The notes beneath the pieces were generated by a model. It was given only the letters and a program-made list of their open reading frames with translations. It ran no database searches and was not told the DNA's origin. Positions 8,263 to 16,725 of a DNA stretch of 19,828 nt are shown here, one piece after another; the first letter of the stretch is position 1, and each line of letters begins with the position of its first letter. Position numbers and translations under genes: made by a program. Source of the DNA: M55B132 sp964508895 (lineage in GTDB: Bacteria; Bacteroidota; Bacteroidia; Bacteroidales; B18-G4); the NCBI GenBank assembly GCA_964508895.1, contig CAZDWF010000068.1, positions 1-19,828 on the forward strand, given 5' to 3'.

Positions 8263-9324
8263 CTACCAATTTTCCAGGTGATATTTGTCCAATATTGACT
8301 TAAATGAATTTTTTTCAATTTCCCTAACTAATACAGGGTTAATCTTCCAGATAAGATCATTATTTTTAGATGCAAAACTGAAGTATTCTTTGCGATAGGT
8401 ACTGGGTATAATAATTATTTCATCATGATATCCTTTTTCACGGATCTCATATCTTAAAATAGCCTCATCGAAGACAAAAGCTTTGATCTCATTATTTTTT
8501 ACGGCATCGAGGCCATCAATAATGTTGGCATACCCTTTAAAGACAACTCCATAAGAATTTAAAAACTCAGCGCTTGAGGAGCTGCTTAATGTACCAACTT
8601 TTACCCTTTTAAGGTCTTCAATACTTTTAATGTTAGATTCCAGTTGCTTAACGGTTAATGAAGAGGCTATACCGGCTGTAAAACTGGAGATCACGATTAC
8701 TGCTGTTAGCATCCAGATAACAGAAATAACTCTTCCAAATGGGGTCTTGGGCACTTTATCTCCATATCCTACTGAAGTCATTGTTACGGCCGACCACCAG
8801 ATGCCATCACCTATTCCACTTGCCCCTTTATTAAAATGTTTAGGATTTCTTTTTCGTTCAATGAGCCAGACAATAACTCCAAAAGCGAAAACTGCAAAGA
8901 AGAGTAACAATACCACTTTTATAAAATTTAACGATAAGATTCTATTAATATATCCGAGAATAGTACTTGAGCTTTCGTATTTAGTGGCTATTGCCAGGTT
9001 TGTAACATAAAATGGCTGGGAAAAATTAAATCGTTCCAATCTGCTGGCTGTAACTGTTAGTGGAATAATACTAAGGTCAACTTCAGAGCTCTCAATCTTA
9101 TCAAGTAAGTCGATGAGATCGTATTCTTTCAATTCATAATCCAGACCAAGATCTTCTGCAACAATTTTCCAGAGTTCAACACTAACTCCATTAATACCAT
9201 ACTCATCAATTATAATAAAAGGAGGAGCCTCTACAACCCCAATTAACAATTTGTCATCCCTGGAAAAAATAAAAATAGAAGGAAACAACAATATAAATAT
9301 TATAAATATTCTGAATGCTTTCAT
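8263..9324 (-). CDS. GluR0-like ligand-gated potassium channel
   Basis: 353 residues that interleave two modules. After a signal sequence (about 1-21), S1 of a periplasmic amino-acid-binding (SBP_bac_3) domain runs to about 125, with LTVTASRLERFNFSQPF. Its Arg95 is at the position that holds the ligand carboxylate in this fold. Then come M1 (about 133-155), a pore loop with TMTSVGYGDK (residues 181-190; filter TSVGYGD, potassium type) and M2 (about 199-221). S2 of the binding domain (about 225-345) has VGTLSSSSS and Asp286 in AFVFDEAI, the place of the amino-group ligand. Binding lobes split by a P-loop channel is the architecture of prokaryotic ionotropic glutamate receptors (Synechocystis GluR0). 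Expected: an inner-membrane tetramer, ligand side periplasmic, potassium selective. Ligand identity is inference. Commonly annotated only as 'transporter substrate-binding protein'. Confidence 0.88.
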   Translation of the reverse strand: MKAFRIFIIFILLFPSIFIFSRDDKLLIGVVEAPPFIIIDEYGINGVSVELWKIVAEDLGLDYELKEYDLIDLLDKIESSEVDLSIIPLTVTASRLERFNFSQPFYVTNLAIATKYESSSTILGYINRILSLNFIKVVLLLFFAVFAFGVIVWLIERKRNPKHFNKGASGIGDGIWWSAVTMTSVGYGDKVPKTPFGRVISVIWMLTAVIVISSFTAGIASSLTVKQLESNIKSIEDLKRVKVGTLSSSSSAEFLNSYGVVFKGYANIIDGLDAVKNNEIKAFVFDEAILRYEIREKGYHDEIIIIPSTYRKEYFSFASKNNDLIWKINPVLVREIEKNSFKSILDKYHLENW

Positions 9325-9353
9325 GATTCGAAATTTATGCTAAGATAATAAAA

Positions 9354-9374
9354 GATACTAGATACTAGATACTA
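9354..9374. repeat. Short tandem repeat, three copies of GATACTA
   Basis: Three exact head-to-tail 7-base units, followed by GATGC. It lies in the 248-base divergent gap between the channel and trxB genes, upstream of the channel gene. No function is implied; slippage could alter spacing upstream of that gene. Confidence 0.7.
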
Positions 9375-9549
9375 GATGCAAGGGGTGACATATGCTATTG
9401 GACTGTGCTACTATGAACAACGCACTACGAACTACAAATTATCACTGTCACTATGACACTAAATCATATCTAACAACCAACATATATTGTCCGACATCTT
9501 CATTTGGCATGCTTTTCGCCAATGGTAGTTCAAATTAGAATTGTTTAAC

Positions 9550-9557
9550 GATATTTG
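9550..9557 (+). promoter_or_regulatory. Weak candidate -7 box before trxB
   Basis: GATATTTG matches seven of eight positions of TAnnTTTG and ends 15 bases before the trxB ATG. No TTTG -33 box is evident, and the implied leader would be very short, so this is tentative. Confidence 0.25.
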
Positions 9558-9572
9558 TAAAAATTTACAGCA

Positions 9573-10520
9573 ATGAATGAAAACGTAGAAAAAACAGAAT
9601 GTCTGATTATCGGATCAGGTCCTGCAGGTTATACAGCGGCCATATATGCTTCAAGAGCAGACCTTAAACCTATTTTATATACAGGAATGCAGCAAGGCGG
9701 ACAGCTTACCACAACAACTGAAGTTGACAATTTCCCTGGTTACCCTGAAGGAGTAACCGGCCCGGAAATGATGGAAGAATTCCAAAAACAAGCTGAAAGG
9801 TTTGAAGCTGATATTCGATTTGGTATGATTACAGAAGTTGATTTCTCAAAGCGTCCGTTCATCGTAAAAGCCGATGATGGCAAAACCCTGGAAGCAGGAA
9901 CTGTCATCCTTGCTACCGGAGCTACAGCAAAATGGCTGGGATTAGAATCAGAATCGAAGTTCAATGGGTATGGTGTATCTGCATGTGCAACCTGTGATGG
10001 TTTCTTTTACAAAGGAAAAGATGTTGCAGTTATTGGTGGTGGTGATACCGCTGCTGAAGAAGCAACTTATCTTGCCAAACTTTGTAACAAAGTATATCTC
10101 ATACACCGCCGTGATGAACTGCGTGCATCAAAAGCAATGCAAAAGAAAATTTTTGACACTCCAAACCTGGAAGTAATCTGGGATAGTGTGCCCAAAGAGA
10201 TTGTAGGAACAGAAGAAGGGTTTAGCAAGGCTGTTACCGGAGCCTTACTTACAAATGTTAAAACCGGCGAAGAAAGAAAAATTGATATTGATGGTTTCTT
10301 TGTTGCCATCGGACATAAACCAAATACCGATATTTTCGCATCTCAGATTGAAACTGATGAACTGGGATATATAAAAACAGCTCCTGATTCAACAAAAACA
10401 AATATTGAAGGTGTATATGCCTGCGGTGATGTACAGGATCATGTTTTCAGGCAGGCGATCACTGCTGCAGGAACGGGCTGTATGGCAGCTATTGAAGCTG
10501 AAAGATTTTTAGCATCTTAA
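9573..10520 (+). CDS. trxB: Thioredoxin reductase (NADPH)
   Basis: 315 residues, the usual length of bacterial low-molecular-weight TrxB. FAD-binding Rossmann motif GSGPAG at residues 14-19. Redox-active disulfide C138-A-T-C141 in SACATCDGFFYKG. NADPH-binding motif GGGDTAAEEA from residue 155, with HRRD at 178-181 for the 2'-phosphate. A second FAD contact is at GVYACGDVQD near the C-terminus. It reduces thioredoxin with NADPH in the cytoplasm, supporting ribonucleotide reductase, disulfide repair and oxidative-stress defence. Nine bases separate its stop from the CDF gene, so the two are probably co-transcribed. All catalytic elements are intact. Confidence 0.97.
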   Translation: MNENVEKTECLIIGSGPAGYTAAIYASRADLKPILYTGMQQGGQLTTTTEVDNFPGYPEGVTGPEMMEEFQKQAERFEADIRFGMITEVDFSKRPFIVKADDGKTLEAGTVILATGATAKWLGLESESKFNGYGVSACATCDGFFYKGKDVAVIGGGDTAAEEATYLAKLCNKVYLIHRRDELRASKAMQKKIFDTPNLEVIWDSVPKEIVGTEEGFSKAVTGALLTNVKTGEERKIDIDGFFVAIGHKPNTDIFASQIETDELGYIKTAPDSTKTNIEGVYACGDVQDHVFRQAITAAGTGCMAAIEAERFLAS

Positions 10521-10529
10521 CAGGCCTGT

Positions 10530-11453
10530 ATGGCAAAAGACAGAACAAGACAAATAATAAGAGCATCATGGATTAGTGTTGGCGGTAATGCCGGCTTATC
10601 CATTCTCAAAATCACTATAGGTTTTATAGCTGGAAGTATGGCTGTTGTTGGCGATGGCATCGACTCTGCCAGCGATATTATCGCTTCAGTAATCACCCTG
10701 GTCACAGCACAGCTTCTGGCAAAACCCCCTTCGATAAAATATCCTTATGGCTTTGAAAAAGCCGATGCACTGGCATCAAAGGTTTTGTCATTCATTATCT
10801 TCTTTGCAGGAGCACAACTGGCTATATCAACATTTACATCATTAATCCAGGGGGTTGAAAAAGAACTTCCTGGAAAGATTGCCATCTACGTCACTATAGT
10901 TTCTATTATCGGAAAGCTATTACTGGCTATATATCAATTCAGGATTGGAAAACGAACTCAAAGCGAAATGCTGATAGCCAATGCAAAAAATATGCAGAAT
11001 GATGTTTTGATCTCAGCTGCTGTATTAATCGGGCTGATCTTCACTTTTGTATTCAATCTTCCTGAAATAGATAGCATAACGGCATTTGTTGTTAGTGCAT
11101 GGATAATGTTTACTGCTGTGAAAATATTCATGAACACCAATGCAGAATTACTTGATGGCATTCAGGATGAATCTGTTTATAATGACTTATTCAAAGCAAT
11201 TTCAGGAGTTAAAGAAGTTTATAACCCACACAGAGCCAGAATCAGGAAGGTAGGCAGTCAGTATGTTATCGCTGTTGATATAGAAGTTGATCCAACTATG
11301 AGTATACAAAGATCTCATGAGATTTCCCAGGAAGTAGAAATGCGGATAAAAAAAGAGATACCCAATGTTTACGATGTTTTAATACACGTTGAACCTTTTG
11401 GAAACATTGAGGCAGATGAGAAATTTGGCATTTCAGAAAAAGATCTACAATAG
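10530..11453 (+). CDS. Cation diffusion facilitator (CDF) metal efflux transporter
   Basis: 307 residues: six predicted membrane helices (about residues 15-205) and a cytoplasmic C-terminal domain (about 210-290). TM2 carries DSASD (Asp45/Asp49, equivalent to the YiiP metal site). In TM5 the usual His-x3-Asp is Asn154-x3-Asp158 (NMQND). The loop that in zinc exporters reads HxFGHGK is YPYGFEK, so the site B histidines are absent. The C-terminal domain keeps some His (234, 263, 286) but has VDIEVD where zinc exporters have an HLE-type element. Family: proton-coupled export of divalent metals from the cytoplasm. The altered site argues against a standard zinc exporter; manganese or iron are plausible but unproven. 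Downstream partner of trxB by spacing. Confidence 0.9.
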   Translation: MAKDRTRQIIRASWISVGGNAGLSILKITIGFIAGSMAVVGDGIDSASDIIASVITLVTAQLLAKPPSIKYPYGFEKADALASKVLSFIIFFAGAQLAISTFTSLIQGVEKELPGKIAIYVTIVSIIGKLLLAIYQFRIGKRTQSEMLIANAKNMQNDVLISAAVLIGLIFTFVFNLPEIDSITAFVVSAWIMFTAVKIFMNTNAELLDGIQDESVYNDLFKAISGVKEVYNPHRARIRKVGSQYVIAVDIEVDPTMSIQRSHEISQEVEMRIKKEIPNVYDVLIHVEPFGNIEADEKFGISEKDLQ

Positions 11454-11513
11454 ATTCAAAATAAATTGTTAAAAAACTTTCAATTCTTTTTCCATAAAAT
11501 AAATACATATTTC

Positions 11514-11521
11514 TATTTTTG
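11514..11521 (+). promoter_or_regulatory. Candidate Bacteroidota -7 box for purL
   Basis: TATTTTTG is an exact match to TAnnTTTG, 27 bases before the purL ATG and inside the 95-base gap after the CDF gene. A T-rich stretch at about 11486-11491 could serve as a poor -33 box. An AAGAAG element sits just before the ATG. Confidence 0.45.
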
Positions 11522-11548
11522 TTGGGCAGAACTAAATCTTAAGAAGCC

Positions 11549-14500
11549 ATGATAGTTTTTTACCAAATTGATGATATCACATTTTACGCCGTTGATATTT
11601 CAAAAAAATTTAATTCGAAGGAATTCGATAAACTTAAATGGCTTTTTAACAATGGTCAGCTTGTCAGGAGAGATAATATTCCAGGATATTTTATCGGCCC
11701 AAGAAAAGAGATGATCACCCCTTGGAGCACTAATGCTGTTGAAATAACAGAGAATATGGGCCTTAAAGGGATCAACCGGATTGAGAGTTTTATACAAACT
11801 ACAGATAAAAATGCAAGCTTTGACCCAATGCTCAAGGCGATCTATACTGGTCTTGACCAGGAAATATTTACTATCAACAAGGAAGCTGATCCGATAATAT
11901 CAATTGATGATATTAAAGCTTATAATGAAGAGGAAGGGCTGGCACTTAGTGATGATGAAATTGAATACCTGAATGATGTATCTGAAAAGATTGGCAGGAA
12001 GCTTACCGACAGCGAAGTATATGGTTTCGCCCAGGTGAATTCTGAACATTGCAGGCACAAAATATTTAACGGCGCTTTTATTATTGATGGTAAGGAAATG
12101 CCTGAGTCTCTTTTCAGTTTGATCAAGAAAACATCTAAAACCAATCCGAATTTTCTGGTATCTGCTTATAAAGACAATGTTGCTTTCATCGAAGGCCCCA
12201 CTGTTGAGCAGTTCGCTCCTAAAAATTCTGACAAACCGGATTTCTTTGAAGTCAACGACATAAACACCGTACTTTCCTTAAAAGCTGAAACCCACAACTT
12301 CCCAACTACCGTAGAACCATTTTACGGGGCTTCTACAGGAAGTGGAGGAGAGATCCGCGATAGGATGGCTGGTGGGAAAGCAAGTCTTCCTCTAGCCGGA
12401 ACAGCAGTTTATATTACTTCTTATCCACGTTTGAAAAAAAATAGGCCTTGGGAAGAGTTTACCGCACCAAGGAAATGGTTATACCAGACCCCCGAAGATA
12501 TTTTGATCAAAGCATCCAATGGTGCAAGTGATTTCGGAAACAAATTTGGTCAGCCACTGATCAATGGTTCCCTCTTAACTTTTGAGCATTTTGAGCAAAA
12601 GAAATACGGTTACGATAAAGTGATAATGCTTGCCGGAGGTGTTGGATTTGCTAATAAGAACGATAGCCTGAAAGACAGTCCGGAAATTGGTGATGTGATA
12701 GTAGTGATGGGTGGTGATAATTACAGGATAGGCATGGGAGGAGGAGCTGTATCATCAGTGGCAACCGGTGAGTACAATAATACTATTGAACTTAATGCAG
12801 TTCAGCGTGCAAACCCGGAAATGCAAAAAAGAGTTGCCAACGCTATCAGGGCACTTGCAGAGATGAGTAAAAATCCTATAGTCGCTATTCATGACCATGG
12901 TGCAGGAGGACACCTGAACTCATTGTCTGAACTTGTTGAAGAAACGGGTGGAACAATTAATGTTTATAAACTTCCAATAGGAGATCCAACCTTGTCTGCC
13001 AAAGAGATCATTGGTAATGAATCCCAGGAAAGAATGGGGATGATATTGCATAAAGAAGATGTTGAACTTCTAAAGAAAATATCTGAAAGGGAAAGAGCTC
13101 CTATGTATGTAGTGGGCAAAGTAAGCGGAGATCATAAACTCATCTTTAAAGGAAATAAAGGAAAAGATCCTATCAATATAGACATGCCTTACCTGTTTGG
13201 CAAACCACCAAAAACGGTATTAAAAGATAAAAAGAAAGACCTGAAGTTCGAGGAGCTGAAGTACGATCCTGCAAAATTCATGGAATACCTTGAGTATTTA
13301 CTCCAGATCGAAAGTGTTGCATGTAAAGACTGGCTTACTAATAAGGTCGACAGGTCTGTTACAGGAAAAGTTGCCAAACAACAATGTACAGGAACTATTC
13401 AGTTACCTCTCAACAACCTGGGTGTTGCTGCAATAGATTACAAAGGTAAAGCAGGTATAGCAACAGCCATCGGACATGCTCCCATACCTGGCTTGCTTGA
13501 TGCAAAAGCGGGTGCTGTTCTCAGCATATCTGAAGCACTCACCAATATTGTTTGGGCACCCATAAAAGATGGCATAAAAGGAATTTCACTCAGCGCAAAC
13601 TGGATGTGGCCATGTAAAAATGAAGGTGAAGACAGCAGGCTGTATGATGCCGTAAATGCAGTCAGCGATTTTGCCTGTGAGCTTGGCATTAACATTCCTA
13701 CAGGAAAAGATTCCCTTTCAATGACCCAGAAATATAATGATGGGGAGAAAATTCTTTCACCAGGAACAGTTATTATTTCTGCTGCAGGAGAAGTTACAGA
13801 AATAAAGAAAGTAAAAAGCCCTTTCCTCGCTTTTGATTTCAACTCAACAATGATTTATGTTGATTTTGCAGGATGTGGATTTGAACTGGGAGGCAGCAGC
13901 TTTGCCCAGCTCTTAGGAAAATTAGGGACCAAAACTCCTGAAGTCAAAGATGCAAAATACTTCAAAACTGCATTTAACACTATACAAACACTTATCAATG
14001 AAGATAAGATACAGGCAGGACATGATGTTTCTGCTGGTGGAATGTTAACCACACTTCTTGAAATGGTGTTTGCAGTAAACGACATAGGAATAGAGATCGA
14101 TCTGAATGATATTCCTGAAAAAGACCTGATAAGATTGTTATTCAGTGAAAAGCCAGGAGTGATCATCCAGGTTAATGATCCTGATCATGTTTGCATGCTG
14201 CTTAAGAAAAACAAGGTAAACCATCATATTATTGGCAAGACTACTGAAGCGAAAAGACTCATCCTGAGAAAAGATAATAAGGAATTTGGATTGGATATTG
14301 ACCAATATCGTGATTCCTGGTTCAGGACCTCATACTTGTTCGATAGTAAGCAATGCGGTGAAAAACTGGCCAAAGAAAGATTCAAGAATTACAAGGAACA
14401 AGATCTTAGATTTAACTTTATCAATGGTTTTACAGGAAAGCCCGATGCATTTGGGATAGATCCTGACAGGAGAAAACCAACGGGTATTAAAGCTGCCATC

Positions 14501-15241
14501 CTAAGGGAAAAAGGTATCAATGGCGAAAGAGAAATGGCGTATAGTTTATACTATGCAGGATTTGATGTGAAAGATGTTCATATGACCGACCTGATCTCCG
14601 GGAGAGAAACCCTGGAAGATGTGAATATGATCGTATTTACCGGAGGTTTTTCAAATTCCGATGTTCTGGGCTCAGCTAAAGGATGGGCCGGAGCATTCTT
14701 ATATAACCCTAAAGCAAAAGAAGCTCTTGACAAATTCTACAAAAGGAAAGACACACTAAGCCTTGGAATTTGCAATGGCTGCCAGATAATGGTTGAATTA
14801 GGGCTCGTTTATCCTGACCATCCTGAACAACCAAAAATGAAGATCAATGATTCAGGAAAATTTGAGTCAGCTTTCCTGAACGTAAATATCAGGGAAAATG
14901 ATTCGGTGATGTTTAAATCATTATCAGGATCAAGGCTGGGCATCTGGGTGGCGCACGGAGAAGGAAAATTCAGCTTCCCATTCTACGAAGACAACTACAA
15001 CATACCTGTTAAATATACCTACGACAAATATCCCGGGAATCCTAACGGATCTGATTTTGCTGCTGCTGCCATCTGTTCCAATGATGGTCGTCATATCGCT
15101 ATGATGCCTCATCTTGAAAGAGCTATTTTCCCCTGGCAATGGGCTTATTATCCTGAGAAATGTAACGACAATGAAATATCTCCATGGGTAGAAGCATTCG
15201 TTAATGCACGGAAATGGATCGATAAGAGAATTAACAATTAA
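11549..15241 (+). CDS. purL: Phosphoribosylformylglycinamidine synthase, large single-chain form
   Basis: 1230 residues, a little shorter than the E. coli enzyme. Catalyses FGAR + ATP + glutamine to FGAM, the fourth step of de novo purine synthesis, in the cytoplasm. Domain order: PurS-like N-terminus (about 1-150); linker with SEHCRH (165-170); first AIRS-like ATP-binding half with THNFP (248-252) and TGSGGEIRDRM; second, pseudo-symmetric half with GKDSLSM; C-terminal class I glutaminase. Glutaminase residues: nucleophile Cys1075 in LGICNGCQ, and His1188/Glu1190 in MMPHLERAIFPWQW. All are present, so the enzyme should be active. The ATG at 11549 gives the normal N-terminus (MIVFYQIDDI). It stands alone, with its own -7 box, and converges on holA. 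Confidence 0.97.
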   Translation: MIVFYQIDDITFYAVDISKKFNSKEFDKLKWLFNNGQLVRRDNIPGYFIGPRKEMITPWSTNAVEITENMGLKGINRIESFIQTTDKNASFDPMLKAIYTGLDQEIFTINKEADPIISIDDIKAYNEEEGLALSDDEIEYLNDVSEKIGRKLTDSEVYGFAQVNSEHCRHKIFNGAFIIDGKEMPESLFSLIKKTSKTNPNFLVSAYKDNVAFIEGPTVEQFAPKNSDKPDFFEVNDINTVLSLKAETHNFPTTVEPFYGASTGSGGEIRDRMAGGKASLPLAGTAVYITSYPRLKKNRPWEEFTAPRKWLYQTPEDILIKASNGASDFGNKFGQPLINGSLLTFEHFEQKKYGYDKVIMLAGGVGFANKNDSLKDSPEIGDVIVVMGGDNYRIGMGGGAVSSVATGEYNNTIELNAVQRANPEMQKRVANAIRALAEMSKNPIVAIHDHGAGGHLNSLSELVEETGGTINVYKLPIGDPTLSAKEIIGNESQERMGMILHKEDVELLKKISERERAPMYVVGKVSGDHKLIFKGNKGKDPINIDMPYLFGKPPKTVLKDKKKDLKFEELKYDPAKFMEYLEYLLQIESVACKDWLTNKVDRSVTGKVAKQQCTGTIQLPLNNLGVAAIDYKGKAGIATAIGHAPIPGLLDAKAGAVLSISEALTNIVWAPIKDGIKGISLSANWMWPCKNEGEDSRLYDAVNAVSDFACELGINIPTGKDSLSMTQKYNDGEKILSPGTVIISAAGEVTEIKKVKSPFLAFDFNSTMIYVDFAGCGFELGGSSFAQLLGKLGTKTPEVKDAKYFKTAFNTIQTLINEDKIQAGHDVSAGGMLTTLLEMVFAVNDIGIEIDLNDIPEKDLIRLLFSEKPGVIIQVNDPDHVCMLLKKNKVNHHIIGKTTEAKRLILRKDNKEFGLDIDQYRDSWFRTSYLFDSKQCGEKLAKERFKNYKEQDLRFNFINGFTGKPDAFGIDPDRRKPTGIKAAILREKGINGEREMAYSLYYAGFDVKDVHMTDLISGRETLEDVNMIVFTGGFSNSDVLGSAKGWAGAFLYNPKAKEALDKFYKRKDTLSLGICNGCQIMVELGLVYPDHPEQPKMKINDSGKFESAFLNVNIRENDSVMFKSLSGSRLGIWVAHGEGKFSFPFYEDNYNIPVKYTYDKYPGNPNGSDFAAAAICSNDGRHIAMMPHLERAIFPWQWAYYPEKCNDNEISPWVEAFVNARKWIDKRINN

Positions 15242-15262
15242 TAATGATGGGGGAAATTTGCT

Positions 15263-15285
15263 AGCGCGGACTTGTAGTCCGTGCT
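15263..15285. terminator. Hairpin between convergent purL and holA (terminator or REP-like element)
   Basis: AGCGCGGACT and AGTCCGTGCT pair over ten positions (one G-T) around a TGT loop. There is no T run on the plus strand, so it is not a classic intrinsic terminator. The GCGCGGACT-type stem resembles dispersed palindromic repeats seen in Bacteroidota intergenic regions. Position 22 bases after the purL stop fits a role in 3'-end formation. Confidence 0.5.
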
Positions 15286-15364
15286 CTTAAATACATTATA
15301 TAAAGCAAGCAATTCTATTTGACATATCGTGAAATCATTCCCGTCACGCGTTACGATTTAATTG

Positions 15365-15973
15365 CTAATGCAATATCTTAAAAACCAACTCCTTCAGCAG
15401 CTCTCCCCCACTGGTATTTCCTGTACTACCTAATCCTTTCGACTTAAGGTCATATTCCTGAATATAAGAGATGACATTTTTCAGTTGCTTATAGGAATAT
15501 TTCTGTGCTCCCTTTTGATAATCAGATGTAAAATAAGGATGCACACCCAGCACCAATGCCACATTATTCCTCGATTTGTCAGTGATGAAATGATATTTCA
15601 GTACGCGGGTAAAATAATTAGATAAACCACCAATGGTCATTACCATAGGATGTTCCTTCACATTGGCAGCAAAGTACATTACAATTTTGTTGGCTTTGAA
15701 TTCATCTCTGTTGCCCAGGGCTTTCTGAAGCTCAAAGATGTTATAGTCTTTACTTATACCAATATTTTCTTCTATAACTTCCTCATCAATCATTGTTCCC
15801 GGTTTCAGATTGATCAAAAGCTTTTCCATTTCATTTCTTAGCTTTGAAAGGTCTGAACCAATATGTTCGGTGAGAAGCATGCTGGCCTTGGGGCTTATCC
15901 TGTAGCCTTTTTCCTTAAGACGGGTTTCTATCCATACAGGTACTTTATCTTCATAAAGTTTTTTTTGATTCAA
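15365..15973 (-). CDS. holA: DNA polymerase III delta subunit, C-terminal part (frameshifted)
   Basis: This frame supplies the rest of HolA: about 195 residues starting KKLYEDKVPVWIETRLKEKG, then the lid/collar helices (LRNEMEKLLINL, DYNIFELQKALGNRDEFKA) to the normal C-terminus. The frame has only a TTG as possible start (15973), in the middle of a conserved motif, so it is not a separate gene. With the upstream part it totals about 333 residues, close to the usual delta length. Delta opens the sliding clamp as part of the clamp loader and is essential. See the companion N-terminal part and the frameshift at 15959-15966. Confidence 0.88.
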   Translation of the reverse strand: MNQKKLYEDKVPVWIETRLKEKGYRISPKASMLLTEHIGSDLSKLRNEMEKLLINLKPGTMIDEEVIEENIGISKDYNIFELQKALGNRDEFKANKIVMYFAANVKEHPMVMTIGGLSNYFTRVLKYHFITDKSRNNVALVLGVHPYFTSDYQKGAQKYSYKQLKNVISYIQEYDLKSKGLGSTGNTSGGELLKELVFKILH

Positions 15974-16367
15974 AAAACACCCCCTTTTTGCTGATGGCTT
16001 TGTAAAAAGAGGTACGCTTATCTATCTTTTTGTATTTGTAACAAAGCACCAGGATAGTAGATTCCAGTGGGTTGCTGAGATAATCTGCAAGCTCGGTAAT
16101 CTTTTTAATATCCTGTGCTTCCTTGATGATCACCACCTGGTAGTTCGACATCATAGGAAAACGTTTTGCGTTCCCGATAATGGTGGGAACATCCACATCA
16201 CGGCCGTATAAAATCGTCTGATTGAATTCTTTCTCCGTATCATCCAGTACATTCTCCTCTATGAAGTCGGAGATCATGTCGATAAAGTAGGGTTCTTCCC
16301 CACTCAGCAGGTAAACAGGATGAAAAATCTTGTTTTTTATATTGGAGATAATGCCTTCGAAATCCAT
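15951..16367 (-). CDS. holA: DNA polymerase III delta subunit, N-terminal part (frameshifted)
   Basis: 138 codons from the ATG at 16367 to a TGA at 15951. The visible N-terminal AAA-like domain has LLSGEEPYFIDMISDFIEEN, VVIIKEAQDIKKI and LVLCYKYKKIDKRT, all typical of Bacteroidota HolA. The last in-frame residues GVFFESKK run straight into the family's expected ...ESKKLY..., but at a run of eight A (plus-strand T run 15959-15966) the frame shifts and terminates as TL-stop. Skipping one A restores KKLYEDKVPVW. Either an assembly error, transcriptional slippage, a programmed +1 shift or a recent mutation; because delta is essential the first two are favoured. Confidence 0.88.
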   Translation of the reverse strand: MDFEGIISNIKNKIFHPVYLLSGEEPYFIDMISDFIEENVLDDTEKEFNQTILYGRDVDVPTIIGNAKRFPMMSNYQVVIIKEAQDIKKITELADYLSNPLESTILVLCYKYKKIDKRTSFYKAISKKGVFFESKKTL

Positions 16368-16438
16368 GTATTGTATGATTTTATATAATACTGGATAAAA
16401 TTATAACAAATCAGGAGAATAATTCAATTATCAGGCTA

Positions 16439-16452
16439 TAAGTAATGAACAT
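16439..16452 (+). repeat. 14-base direct repeat, left copy
   Basis: TAAGTAATGAACAT, identical to 17149-17162. Here it is followed by AGTTTTTGACAGG; the right copy is followed, after 13 extra bases, by AGTTTGTTGACATGG, so similarity extends beyond the exact 14 bases. The copies bracket the repeat-rich gap. Confidence 0.75.
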
Positions 16453-16510
16453 AGTTTTTGACAGGATTTATGCAAAATTCCAGCATAGTAATGGTGTTGG
16501 CTTTCCAAAA

Positions 16511-16705
16511 AATCGAATAATCGAATAATCAATATTGTTGAAATGTCTTCTCTGCAAAACAGATGGAGATTCTTCGACTCCGCTACGCTGCGCTCAGAAT
16601 GACCGTGCCCAGTAACAAACGTTGTCCTCCTGAAGGAGTGCAACGACTGAAGGATCTCATTCAGTTTAGCAAAAGTGATCATTTTGATTATTCGATTACC
16701 CGATT
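16511..16705. repeat. Imperfect inverted repeat, 20-base arms, about 155-base interior
   Basis: The left arm 16511-16530 (AATCGAATAATCGAATAATC) pairs with the right arm 16686-16705 with two mismatches. The interior contains GAGATTCTTCGACTCC (from 16567) and, near 16650, GAAGGATCTC, which are themselves nearly inverted copies. It also contains CTACGCTGCGCTCAGAATGA-type text. This nested layout is characteristic of non-coding dispersed repeat debris in Bacteroidota genomes. No transposase gene accompanies it. Confidence 0.6.
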
Positions 16706-16725
16706 ATCCGATTATCCGATTATAC
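16686..16725 (+). repeat. Tandem repeat, five 8-base GATTANNC units
   Basis: Consecutive units GATTATTC, GATTACCC, GATTATCC, GATTATCC, GATTATAC. The first three also form the right arm of the inverted repeat, and the left arm (16511-16530) contains the same unit in reverse orientation. Confidence 0.75.

Noticed and set aside
15971..15973. TTG as an independent start making the HolA C-terminal part a separate gene
   Set aside because: It falls inside the conserved ...FFESKKLY... junction of HolA, has no upstream signal, and the two parts add up to one normal-length delta subunit.
16686..16725. Tandem 8-base repeats considered as a CRISPR array
   Set aside because: Units are only 8 bases, with no spacers and no cas genes.
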